A stretch of DNA of 64,000 nt. Origin: Diploscapter coronatus (lineage: Eukaryota; Nematoda; Chromadorea; Rhabditida; Rhabditidae). Positions 51,261 to 63,360 of this stretch are shown here, piece by piece (position 1 is the first letter of the stretch; every line of letters begins with the position of its first letter). The stretch lies in the NCBI GenBank assembly GCA_964036155.1, contig OZ038422.1, positions 42,121,201-42,185,200 on the forward strand, written 5' to 3'. The position numbers and the translations under genes were made by a program. The notes under the pieces were generated by a model. The model was not told the DNA's origin. It ran no database searches and saw only the letters and a program-made list of their open reading frames with translations.

Positions 51261-54200
51261 ACGAATCGACGATCGAGGGCCAATAAATGCACGTATACGA
51301 CATAATTCACAGCTTGACAAAAAGCCTCTACTTTCTGACTTGTTGGCTGATGCTAACGACTCACGAAAGCTAAGATATCTTGCAACTTATCATAACTTGA
51401 ATGCCATCAGTATCAAAGAGCTAGGAAATTCTATTCCTATTCTAATATAACAAATTTTCGACGCTTCTCCCAAATTCTATATTCCTAAACTCTAATTCGT
51501 TGTCAGTGTGTAGATAGTTCTTTTCAAATTCAATTGCGCTTATTTTTGTCCTTTATCCAATTACATAGCATGTATAATGGTGAGCCTAGGTTCTGAAATG
51601 TGAATTATTTTAGTTTTCTTGATTTGGATACACATTGTTTGAAGATCTATTGAAATATTGCTTTCTCGCTATAATCTCGCTCAACACCTCCATAATTCGA
51701 TGGGTTTCTGTAAAATAATATTTCGACAAAATCGAATCAACTTTCGAAATTCGAATGAAAGATAATGAAATTTTCGGGTTTTTTTTTCCTTCTCGACATT
51801 TTTGATTGATCATTCAAATCTTCATGAACTACCCTTTATCCACATTTAACTTGCAGGTCTAAAATCCATAACGTTATTTCACAAGTTCTCCTGTGACATT
51901 TCGATAATCTCATCGACAATTTTACCCTATCACATCCTCAGCAGAATTTCAGTACATTCATTCTGTTATAACTTTATGAAACCTGTCAAGTCACTACAAT
52001 TCAATCAAGCGACAGGATGACAAATGACGATTGAAACAATGCTGGCCGGGTTTGAGTCCGGTTGCTGCTCGAATTGCTTGGATTAGACTCCTTTCGACTA
52101 TTCGATTTTGATCGGATTATGCAGTCAATTCCCGTTTTCAGCCCGGAAACTCGCTATTTGTATAGACTCGTTTTCAGATACTTTTTATTTTTTTTTCGGA
52201 AGAATGAGTTCAAAGTTTCATTTGAACCCTCTGATAATTAGTATATAACATCAAAATTGCTCTATCATGAAAATAGTTATAAGGTTAATTTTCACTCGAA
52301 TCTGCAGCTTCATCAATTTATTTATTGCCATGTTTATTCTAGCATTTTCAGATGGCTAATCACATAATTTAGCGTTTCACGATAATTAAGCAACAATCTG
52401 TTCACTTAACCCAGTTATTATAAAGGCAGGGATTAAATTGTGGCGATAAATGTGTAAATGCATGTATTCTTTCAGTTTACAGAAATTATTGAACCCTTAG
52501 ATGTATTTAAAAGTTACATAAATATGCTCCAATGATGACTTACTCAGGTTCAGCCTAGAATTTCGGTCAATTGTGAGTTTCTGAATGCTTCTCCAGCTTA
52601 TTCAGAAGAAATTAGTTTAATTCGAATTCTCGAAATAATGCCCAATGATAGATTTCAAATTTTAGTGACCTTCTTAACGTTTGGGTACAACTAAAACGAG
52701 ATTTTAATTCTCAAATTACGCATTTATTAGACTTGGAATTAAAAAAAAACTGCGTGAGGTTATAGAATGATGTCTGAATAACAATTCAAAATCTCCGGAT
52801 CTTGTTTTGATCGTGAGCCTTAGAATTTCGTCTAAACTCTTCACTCTCGCCTGGCATACGGCCCAGGGATTCGACTAGCCACTGATTTTGGCGGATTCCG
52901 GATTTTCACACACTCGGCTCATCAGACAGATGGCTGGCTCCTGGGAGAGCAATAATTGTGAAGTGAAAGAAAAGGGGAGGGGGGATAAAGGTGGCAGAAG
53001 GAAGGAATGAGGACCCTCAATTATTAGGAAAAGAAAACACCCATTAACACGGCCATAAAAGGGCATCAATAGAGAGCAACAGTTTAGACAAGTGACACAA
53101 GGGCAGGATTAGGATTTTGACGGAATAGATTTAGCGCATGATGTTCTTCCTCATTTTACGTATGCATAGTTTATAATGATAAATGAAGGCATTACATAAG
53201 TGGATACAAAATTGAATATTCTTTAGTAGGACCGTCGAATGAATTATCGACTTCGACTCTTCTTGCTCCTAAATTTCCGGATTTTTTCTTTCGAAAATGT
53301 GAAGTTACGTCGGCACAGAGCGTGCGAAATTCCAATTGCGAGATCTCTGTTCATCGAAATTTCGACTTCTAGTCACAAGAAAATTCAGTTCCAATTCCGA
53401 ATGTTCAAAATTGAAATCCAGAACAACTCGGCATCAGCTTCGAAGAACAACGTTTTCTGAGTATTGCTTTGATTTTCGATTTTAACTTTGCACCATAAAA
53501 TTCACTTCAAGCTGCTCCTTTCTATAGTTATGCTCTTGTTTTTTGTTTTCGAAAATTTTCTCATCATATTATTGAACACTTATAACAAATTTATGAAGAA
53601 TTAGTTTAGTAAATTTCGAAGAATGCATATGAGAAATAAAACGATATTAATGAAAATCACTTGAAAGAAAAATTAAGAAAACTCTGCTATTATTCATCTC
53701 AAACGATGTGATTCCATACTAATTAGATTGTTTTATTGCATTGCACGAGATTACCCTTACAGAAGTGCTCGAATTGATTTGTAATGGAGCACGATTTAGT
53801 CCGCAAGACACAAATGCACTGAAAGCCTTGCACTGCCATATGAGCTTATGTCTGATCCTGCGATTCCGATTCCCTTTGTTTCCTGATTGTGTAAGACGAG
53901 AAACGGAGAAAGCGAGCCGAGGAGGGCAATCCTATCGGCTAATTTCCTTTCTCTGTCTGTTCTCTTCGATTCCCCCAAAACCACTCAATCTGTTCTCACT
54001 TCCTTTGTTCTTCTGTGAGTAATTTCAGAGCCGATAAGCTTATTTCCAACAGATTCGGGGAATTCAATGAATTTTTCAAGGTTTTTGATGTTCTCAATAA
54101 ATATTTTGAAGCTTATTCGAATACTATTTGTAATTTATTTAGTTTAGTAAGGAAAAGAAAAACTTCTGTGACATGAAATTGAATGCACAACACATTTGAT

Positions 54201-54940
54201 ATACACTGAAAATTTATTAGTCATATCTGATGAATTGATCGCTAAAACTAAGGAATTCTCAAATAATTCACATGGTTTAATTTATTTCGAACAATTTGTA
54301 TTCAAATTTTATCGCAATTAGCATTACAGGATAGAATATGTTGAGAAATAGAAGATTTACAAAGGATGATAAAAATCATCCTCGGGTTTTATCCTGGTTT
54401 ATGTTGTCAGTTTTACGCAATGTCAAAATTATCATGAATACCTACATTTCTCATTTGACTCTTCTAAAGACAGGTGTCATCAAAAAGTATGGAATTGTGT
54501 GCAGTTGAAATTCGCTGGAAGTATGCCCTCGGGGGAAATAAATACACAAGATGAGTGGACATATTAGAGGAAGTCATTTGAACAACTGAGGAGGGGATAT
54601 CGTATATGGAAAGGGAAGCATAGGAAGGATGGAAGAATAACAGAAAAAGAAAGGTTTATAGTGAGCGAGGAGCATGAATATTTATGAGCTTTTTCGTTTT
54701 GTTTGGAATGGATAGGAATGGGCAAATCGAGGGATGAAGAGAGATGATGGAAGGGGGAATAGGTGAGTCTTTTCTGTCTGCATGTCGCATATCTCTCACG
54801 CCATAAATGCTACCGGACAACGTCCCATATCTTATAAAAAAATTAGTAAAACAGGGATTTTCACAAGATAAAAATCGAATCGGAATATCTTCGACTGTTA
54901 ATCCACATGAATTGGTGCAGAAAAGGGCAACTCGTATTTA

Positions 54941-55071
54941 ACGAGATGACAAGATGACGAGACTCTTTCTAATAAATGACAAGAGATCGCGTGCTATGTT
55001 TAGGTTAAGGGATGAGAGTAAGGTGAGATAGTAAGGGGAACGATAGGTTTCGTCATCCCGTCATCTTGTCA
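54941..55071. repeat. Foldback repeat, copy 2
   Basis: TGACAAGATGACG (54947-54959) recurs inverted at 55059-55071. The unit also carries GATAGGTTTCGTCAT at 55042-55056, identical to copy 1 at 11172-11186. Short direct repeats (TTTCTAATAAATGA and TTTCTAACAAATGA) flank the arms. No coding capacity. Confidence 0.45.
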
Positions 55072-56117
55072 AACGAGAATTTCTAACAAATGAGGTCATA
55101 AATCTACTTTCTCTGGATGATTTGTATTACTTCATTACTTTTTGCCTTCTTTTAACTTTTTCATCAGACTAGTTTTGAAATAGAAAGGTTTTTCCATATT
55201 TTATCGTAAATTTAATAAACTGAACAATATAATCACTAACCTGTTGTTTATCTAACCTTACCCTGATGCATGGAATTCCTTATGTTTTAGTTGGTAAAAC
55301 GTACTGAAATTTCGATTGAAAGTTGAACGGTGACAAAATACACGACAAGCATTCTGAATATGAAATTGTGTTTTTATCAACATATTTAATGAAGATCAAC
55401 CTTTCTTTACATTTAGATCGTAAATACTGTAATTTGTTCCGACAAAGCAAATGATACATTCAAATAACAACACATTTCTTTATTTTGTTATTCTCATATC
55501 TATGACATCATGAATTCTCGAGTTTTCTCTTGTGACCTTTCCGTCTTTCTCTGCTTATTCATCAGCTGTTTATAATCTGCAAAGCTGTCTGGAATACTGC
55601 ATTATTGTAGTCATACAAAGGGTAACTCGATCGACCTTCTTCAATACCTCTGCCCAGCTTCATCGTTCAACCCCTTCAATCAGGCATTTCTTCAATCTTC
55701 CTATCATCTTATCACTGCCCTCCCCTCTCTTCTCTATATCCTTCTCTCGTCCATCACTCTTCGTTGTAAACTTCGAGCCGAAAGCCTTCAAATGTGAAAA
55801 CAACTATTTTTTGAAGGCCTTATCCATCGATCGAAGTATCGATATTCATTTGGGTGATTATTGTGGAATTTCTTTATTATCTGCTTTTGAAGAAAAATAA
55901 TTTTCTTGATATTATGATAATGATATTATTTTCCTTCGCCAGTGAGTCATTATCAAATTATCTCCAAGTGGTCGCTTAATGAAAGAGTGAATTTTCACCG
56001 TAACCATCTCATCTATGCTGTGATTTTGTATTCGCGGTTGTATTCAAGATTTTCCACGTTCTTATTCCCTCGTTATGCATTGTCTGTAGATCAGCCGATA
56101 GAATAGGCACTGTCATC

Positions 56118-56170
56118 TTTGCAAATTAGCCTACATTCTTCTGTACGCAAGTTACCATTTGCATTTGCAT
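56118..56170. promoter_or_regulatory. Cluster of POU octamer-like sites
   Basis: TTTGCAAAT near 56118, then two overlapping perfect octamers ATTTGCAT at 56157-56164 and 56163-56170. Octamers of this kind are bound by POU factors, so ceh-6 itself is a candidate binder. Single octamers occur elsewhere in the window by chance (for example 36040, 48430, 22095); the overlapping pair is the notable part. Confidence 0.35.
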
Positions 56171-56239
56171 GATTTGAAATATCTTGGATTTTCATTTCTC
56201 CTTGTGTCTCGAATTATCCACTAATCTTCCTTATCCCTC

Positions 56240-56720
56240 ATTCGTTGTTTTATCTCTTAGCGTGCCTCGTCTTGCCTCTCACCTGTGTGGGCGAGCCTAT
56301 TCTTAGAGGGAAAGTTGGAGCTGCTCTATCAGTGAGGCAGTCAGGCAGACCGCCTGCTGCTTGCTGCCGAAATCCGTGCCGTTGTCAGTTTCGCTTTCCC
56401 TCTGCTTCTCGCTATTTTCCCATTTCTGCATCTCTCTGCTCTTTTCACAAAACTCTTCTCGAAGCCTCCCTCTGTGTAATGGACGATTGTGATTATAGCC
56501 TCAGGCATTTCCCCTCCTCTGTCTGCCTCTTTGCGTCTCTGCTATCCACCTCCTACGATATGCCATATCTTCTTTATCTTTTATCCCTTATCTCTGTTAT
56601 CATCAAAGCTCCTTCCATCTTTCCACCCCTCCATCCTCAATCCACTGATCTCTCATTCTGCCTCGATTCTAATGAGCCCGTTCACAGATGTGCATCTACT
56701 CTGCATGCACAGGCTGAACG
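56240..56720. repeat. Pyrimidine-rich tract
   Basis: Long C/T-rich stretch on the plus strand. It contains a 163-codon open frame with no family resemblance, which I attribute to the lack of stop codons in such sequence. Confidence 0.55.
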
Positions 56721-58769
56721 ACATCGGCGTTCCTGATCGGCCCAAAATGTCTTCAGATTCTTTCTCGTTTCTTTATTAGTTGAAAAATAGGTGCACTGTC
56801 AATTTGTAATAATATGATCTTCGTGAATTTTGCAAATTTGACAATGCTATATGAGATTTTGACGATGTATTCATATCTCTGGCAAATCATGTTAACTGTA
56901 GCGCCTGCGACTCGTAAGTGTATCAATCGTAGAATGCGCTATTATTCACCAACGTTGACGTCGCATAAAACAGCTCATTTCTTAAATCTTGGTAGCGATC
57001 ATTCCATATCGAAAAGATCCCAATTCATCACATTCAAACTTAGAGTGAAAAGTAAGAGCATTATTTAACTACAGTCGCTTGGAATAAAGTACACTGATGC
57101 GAATAGACGTCAAGGCAGCAAGAAATTATTTCGCTACTTCTGCTGTAGTTAGATTAGAGTACTCTTCCAATTGATACATTTGGTAGTCGTAGACAATATC
57201 AAGATTTTTACAGAGGAATGTTTTCCATTAAATGATGGAAAAATATCGCGCTCTTTCTAATGAAGTATTTCTTTTTTCGATTTCAATTCGATATTTTTTA
57301 CGCTCTCTTCATTTTCGTCGAGCAATGCTTCATTCCATCTGTCCGTAATCCTTGCTTCTGATCATTTTCTGGATGAAAATCAAGCTTTCGCCACAGATGA
57401 TTTATAAGAAGTGTGAGAAGAAGGGACTAACAGAATTAGTGAGAGATTCTACGTATCCCCAGTAAATTATGTATTCATGAAGATCAGCATTTGCGAAACT
57501 TAGAGATCCAACTATTTTCGTTCCACTCTATCTTGTTCATCAACGAAGGAAAGCAGAAGCGCGCGATACGATTTCGAATGTTACAGAACTATTTATAATC
57601 ACGATCCAGAAATGGGATAGACTCCAAAGAGTTCAGTTTGAAAATTATATCGATACGGTATAGCACTTTAGCCACGCCCACTAATAATTTGCAATTATTA
57701 GGCAGAGAAAAGCACTTCGTTAATGAACATGAAAGAGTGTGCTCATTAAATTTTCATGTATATTTTCGCCCATTTTGACTTGATCTTTTAAAAAAATATT
57801 TCTTATGACTTCCTAGAATTTCTACCAAAATTTCAAGATTCTGCAAAGTTGAATGCAGGTAAAATAATTTTACGTCTATACCGTATTAATTTATTCAAAA
57901 TAATGCTGAATTCTCAAATGAATTTCTGCAGTTACAGTGACGACAGAATTTTGCATTCATATGTGATTTTGTAGAAAATCATTCACAAGCTATCTTGAAC
58001 TACTTCAGATCAAATCGTTATATTTTTACTGCTTGTTATTCTCATAATCTGACATCTTTCCTGGGAATTGTTGCAGAATTATTTGATGTTGATGTTCAAA
58101 GTTATGAGGGTGGGCAAACTTTTCTTCTTCTGCTGCACAATTATTTTTCCAGTTTTTCTCCAAAAATTCTTATTGAAAAATAGCTGTTTCGATAATTAAT
58201 TACCCTTTATTGTTTGATTCTTGAACTTCTGGATCAGTATCTTTCCAAACAGCAAGACATCTATTGTTCATTTTATTGTGACTCTCATTTGCTTCACCTT
58301 TGGACATACGATATCTTTACTGAAGTTTCAAAATCATGCAGCCTCAATTTTGTGCTGAAATTTCATACGCTTTCAAGATTCGAACGATTTCGATGATTTG
58401 CGAAAGTAGAGAATTTCTGAATTGTTTGAAATCGATGCGTGAATCATAATGTTAGATTTCTTCAGGTGAAGTTTCAAAGGCGCAAAAATTCTACGATTAC
58501 AATGATCGCAAAAGTAGGCTCAAAATCATCGCGAGTTTCTAATTTTCTGGTCTCTGCATCTCTATTTTGGTTGTCGCTAATCTGCTTGCACTTCTGTTTC
58601 CTTTCTTGGAGATATTTTTAACTCGCCTTTCAAACTTCTTGCACAATTTCTCCTCCTGATTCGAAATTTTTATGCTAATTAATTTATTGATTCATTCGGT
58701 TTTCACTGTTCGCGTATCAATCGATTTTTACTTCGATAATTATTTGGAAGGAAAAAGCTACAAATTAGT

Positions 58770-58778
58770 TATTTTCAG
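58770..58778 (+). promoter_or_regulatory. Candidate trans-splice acceptor of unc-87
   Basis: TTATTTTCAG ends one base before the ATG at 58780. An acceptor this close to the start codon is typical of spliced-leader addition in nematodes, and unc-87-type muscle genes are often trans-spliced. A cis intron from an upstream UTR exon is the alternative. Confidence 0.5.
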
Positions 58779-58779
58779 A

Positions 58780-61700
58780 ATGCCGCCTGCTGAGGAAGAC
58801 ACGCCGCAAGAGGAGGCTCAGGGTAGGTGGAAATGAATTAATTTTAAAATATTAAATTTAAAATTATCATTAGTTGTTAAAAATCAACAGAGAATTCGAG
58901 TCATGCTTTTCCGGTTCCATATTCATTTTCAGGCAAATTTAGTATATTTTTTTTTACCATTTCATTAAATTTTACTAGACTTATTTACTTACCTTTTTCT
59001 AATTAACATTCAACATTTTCTTCTCTAAACTCAACCATGCTAAACCTATTTCAATGAAGAAAAAGCACTAATCATTTGTGCAAATAATTGGAGCTGAATG
59101 AAGTTGAAGCTCTCGTTTTTAAACGAATTTTCTTTCTCTTCTGATGCAATTTATAAGAGGATTACTGTAGCTCTGATAAGAGTACTTATTGTAGGAAATA
59201 TAAATGATCGATAAATTTTAGAAAGATTGTTAAAATTCCTAAAATCTGCTTCTATTTTATGTTTTGTTTTACCAACTCATAAACTCCATCGACTTTTCAT
59301 TCCTCGCAATGGTTGCCTCATATTTTTCCTTCCTCTCTCCTATCAACTTTATTTCCTCGTTTCTGTTTTATCCATTCTTTATCACTCTCCTCGATCACCT
59401 AACTATTTCTCATTATTCTGCTTCTCCTGCCATCCACAAATGCTATGCTCCCTCTCGTTTATTTCAATGTGTAATGCCAATCGCTAGCGGCTCCTTGGAA
59501 GAAGCCTGCATTCTCTCACTTTCTCGTTATTCTTCCAAAAAGCCGAAAAATAAGAAACGCCAAGTGAAATATGAAGGCAAAAATAGGGCCAAATATCACA
59601 CAGGAAATAGACAATAAAATCAGTAATTAAGAAAAACACTGCAGTGTAAGGGCTTCCTATGGTTTTCATCGACCAATCACTATTATCGCTTTTTTGTTCT
59701 TTTCCCTATACTTCCTTCTAATCAAAAATAGTCGGTGACAAAGATAGGAAGTTTAGGTCAGAATACAGATAAATCTTGACAAGATTATCATAATTAGGGT
59801 TCGATAGGGAAGGGGCATGATCTTTAAAAATATCATTTCATTCAGATAAACATACATCAAATCACGAGCTTTCATTCTATTTACAAAAATGTAAACTGCC
59901 CCCGAAGTTATGGGGTGAGTCAAATCGGTCATGCTGATACCAAACATCAGATTAAACACGTCTGATCGCGTACACTGTCTAGGATTTGGCATCGAATTTT
60001 GATTCCTTCCTTCATATTGCAAACATTACCAAATGAGACTTAGCAATTTCTTCATTCACTGTAGCAGCAAGGCTTTGAAATGAGAAACTTCTGATTCAAT
60101 CCTTTGCTTGTTTTATTCAGCTTCGTTATTTTCATTTGGCTTTACTTCTTCCTCAATTTGTATTCCTTCTTGTGGCGTTCACAAACAATATCAAAATATT
60201 CCGAGATAAAAAGTCACAAAATATAACAACATGAAAAACATTGCTCAGGAATTGGCATTTGAAGAAAAGATGACTGCACGAATTTTCGTTTCTTACCCAT
60301 CTCTTGCAAGTTTTTCCAAGCGTATTGAACTACCTACAGGTATTTGTCGAGAGAAGAGGGAAATGAAAATAGCTTCTCTGACTGACTGATCATCATGCCA
60401 CTCGAACAAATAATGAGGCAAAGAGAAGGAGGGCTACAGGGAAAAGACGAAAAGAGAAGGAAAATAGGCTCTTTGAGTCGCAAACGAGTATTGGACTGTT
60501 CAATGGAGAAGAAGAAACAGAAACAGCGTAAGAAACTGAAGAATTGAAGAATAATTCTCTCTTCTTCCAACTTATTCTACTCACTTTTCTCCACAATATT
60601 TTCCCGCTGAACCATCCCTGAAATCAAACAAACACGCCATTTTTCGGTTTGATTCCTAAATACCTTCGCTAATCTAGCATTAGCATTTGTAAAAGTCGCT
60701 AAAATTATCTGAAAATTGAATAGAGTCATACAAGTCCACCAAGAATTCCCCAGTCTTCACATCCCTTGAGGCCAATTTGACTCCTGTCGTCTCATTTCTA
60801 TTTGCTATTTGATTCGCCCGCCCATTGGCGTGTTTGCAATTCGCGCACTTCCCTATCCTTCCATACTTCCCATCCTCATTCCCTTCATTCTCTCGTCAAG
60901 CGAAATTAGCTCCGCCCATTAAAACCGTGCATCACCGCTAATCTACAGGACTCGACAGAGCGTACGCCTGTCGAAGTGGCATTCTATCCCTATTTTCTAA
61001 ATTACAAATCATCATAAATAATCAGCTATAATGTTGAGTTATACGTCATCCGCCACAAACTTCTCATCCAGTAAATACGTGCAACACGGTGGACCAAATG
61101 GCGGAGCAGCGCCAGCCCAAGCAGGCCAAGGGTTTCCCCAACACTACTATCCCAGTCCCCACGAGAAATCTCAGCAACAGCAGCAGCTCCCAGCCGGCAG
61201 ACCAGATCCGAACAGCAAACTGCGCACGGAATTGAGTCCTCGACAGGCGGACGCAGTCGAACGACATGCACCGCAACGAATCGCGAACGCTGCGCCCAAA
61301 TCCACGACCAACACGATTCTCCCACAGACGGGTCGGTCCGTGCCCATCAAGATGCAGCAGGCACCCGCTGCACCCGCACTCAAATTGGCACAGGGCAAAG
61401 CGCACCAGTTCCCATCCGAACAGAGGGCAGCAGCCCAGCAGAACGGCGGAAGCATGCCTGCACCGACGAAGACCGCGATAATTAAAGGACCTGCCACTGT
61501 GAATGTTAATATGACTGCCATCTCGCCTTCTGCTCCTGAGAACTATAAGGAATTGGTGGCTGCACCGACGCCCCCAAAATCATACGGAAATTATCCGGAA
61601 TTGACGAATCAGGCTCAACAGAAGCCATATAGTCTGCCTGTAAAGCCTGCCCAGACTGTCTCAGCTCCTCCACCAAAACCAGCTCGAGCTCCAACACAAC

Positions 61701-63360
61701 CCTACATCTATGGTAGAGTTTATGAAATTTTCGCCGTTGGTTGACCATATGAATCAGGAAAAGCATGACTGAAAATGTTCAAAATCTCAAAATAGCTCCT
61801 TTATCCTTGATGATGTTTCAATGTTCAGAGGAGCAACCTAATGCGACGATGGAGACGAAGGTGGCCGGCCAAGGCCAGCCGAAGAGAGTCGGCAGATGGA
61901 CGCTGTCCCAACTCCGACAGACCGATGGTACATTCCCAAATTGGAAGGAGTAACTCTATCTAATTGATTTCAGGCATCGTCCCATCACAGGCCGGCTGGA
62001 ACAAGGGTGACTCCCAGAAGCTGATGACCAACTTCGGTACACCCCGTAACACCTCCACCCGAGTGAAGTCCGAAAATCTCCAGGTTCATAAACATTCATT
62101 TATGCAATGTCGGCCTAAAATTTGCAATAATCGTGTATACACATACAAGTGAGGCATGATAGATTCGAATTTTTGCAAAGAGTTTGAATGAAAGTTTGTG
62201 CATGATAAGTGCAATTTTGAGCTTCAATCCATAATCAGGATTGTTCAAAATTTTAGGTCCTCACTGTACATTAATAGGCTTTTAAGGTGAAATATCAGAT
62301 TTACGAGACACTTTTCTATTTTTGCATAATTATTGCATCATGACCAAATATAGCGTTTTGAGGAGGAGACCAAACTGAGGGGGATTTTTGACAGCTGACG
62401 CGACAGAAAAAGGTGAACGTGAAGTGAGAAATAAGAAGGAGAAGATAGGTCTTTCGTGAAGGAACTGCTAAGCAAATCTTGATCGAAAATTCGTAATATC
62501 GATAAAAATATTAAAAAGCACTGAAGAAGTAATGCTTTCAGGAGATCCCCGAAGACGTCGCCAACCGATCTCACGGAGAGGTCCGTCTGCAATCCGGTAA
62601 GTTAATTTACTCTTTCATGGTTTTTGTTATGCAGATGAGTGGGAGAAAAATGTATTATAATCATTTGATCATTTTATAAATTTAAAAATAATCTCAAACG
62701 TGTGAGATTAGTTGGAAATGTTGTGATCAGATGAATGAAAGATGCGAGCTCTGTCAATGTAAGATATTCTCATGCTCTTACCTATTTTATGATAGACATT
62801 ACTCAATAATTATACAGGATGAAGCCTTGATAAATTAGAAGTAGTGATGAGGTGAATTAAAGATCTAGGCTTTTAGATAGCATCATTTTTTGTTTGACTT
62901 TTAATTAGCACTGCGAATATTTTCATTATCGGATGCTATACTAAACATACAAAGTTGAGGGTAGTAGGTGAAGCATAAATGATCTGGTGAGCCAGAGCAA
63001 GAATGTGAGCCATTCATGTGATTGAGTATTTGACTATTTAGGCATTCTGCGACATTAATTTATCTTATTATTTGCAGGTACCAACAAGTACGCCTCGCAG
63101 AAGGTATGCATTCATCTAGAGCATCTGTATAATTCATCATGAACAACCATCACAAATTTTTCTATTCTTTTCCATTTATTAATTCAACGTTTGGTAGATT
63201 CACGAAATTTTTAACAGCTTCTAGTTAATTCCATAGAAGACCATCGATGTACTCTAGTTTAATATCGTCCATTTGACTTAAGGGCTCGACCGGTTTCGGT
63301 GCTCCTCGTGATGTGTGCCGTGAAGGTGTCCGTGTCTCGCAGAACCCTGCTGACCTTCCG
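58780..63360 (+). CDS. unc-87: UNC-87, calponin-like actin-bundling protein (5' part)
   Basis: Binds and bundles actin filaments in muscle thin filaments. Exons: 58780-58822, 61026-61712, 61829-61927, 61974-62083, 62542-62596, 63078-63103, 63283-63360; 366 residues in frame, continuing beyond the window. Exon 1 is short and acidic (MPPA, then EEDTPQEEAQ). Exon 2 codes a long Pro/Ala/Gln-rich, disordered-looking region with its own possible start at 61031. Exon 3 gives basic KRVGRWTLSQLRQTD. The first calponin-like repeat starts at about residue 277 (IVPSQAGWNKGDSQKLM, FGTPRN), the second at about 326 (VRLQSGTNKYASQKG, TGFGAPRDVCREGV). UNC-87 has seven such repeats; only two fall here. Repeat wording follows C. 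elegans UNC-87 closely. The last exon uses a TTAAG acceptor. Confidence 0.9.
58823..61025. other. First intron of unc-87, possible internal promoter
   Basis: 2.2 kb. Holds a GGATTACTGTAG motif (59159-59170), a CT-rich stretch (about 59300-59460) and, from about 60770 to 61020, a GC-raised segment with CCGCCCATT-type boxes just before the ATG at 61031. That segment may be a promoter for a shorter isoform starting MLSYTSSATNF. No further exon is supported. Confidence 0.4.

Larger units (their letters stand above)
51261..58769. other. Long intergenic between ceh-6 and unc-87
   Basis: 7.5 kb of AT-rich DNA between divergent genes, the largest gap in the window. It contains a foldback repeat (54941-55071), a small perfect hairpin GGATGAT-AAAA-ATCATCC (54364-54381), CT-rich tracts (55530-55770, 56240-56720), POU octamer-like sites (56118-56170) and a homeodomain-like palindrome (57681-57701). 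No exon is supported. Its size fits a developmental regulator with distant enhancers. Confidence 0.5.

Noticed and set aside
52040..52075. tRNA-like B box (GGTTTGAGTCC)
   Set aside because: No A box, no acceptor stem, and the would-be T arm has only four pairs with an eight-base loop.
55532..55900. 122-codon open frame between ceh-6 and unc-87
   Set aside because: CT-rich, no domain, no splice partners.
56245..56736. 163-codon open frame with a leader-like N-terminus
   Set aside because: Lies wholly in a C/T-rich tract where stop codons are rare. Composition is low-complexity, there is no family resemblance and no splice context.
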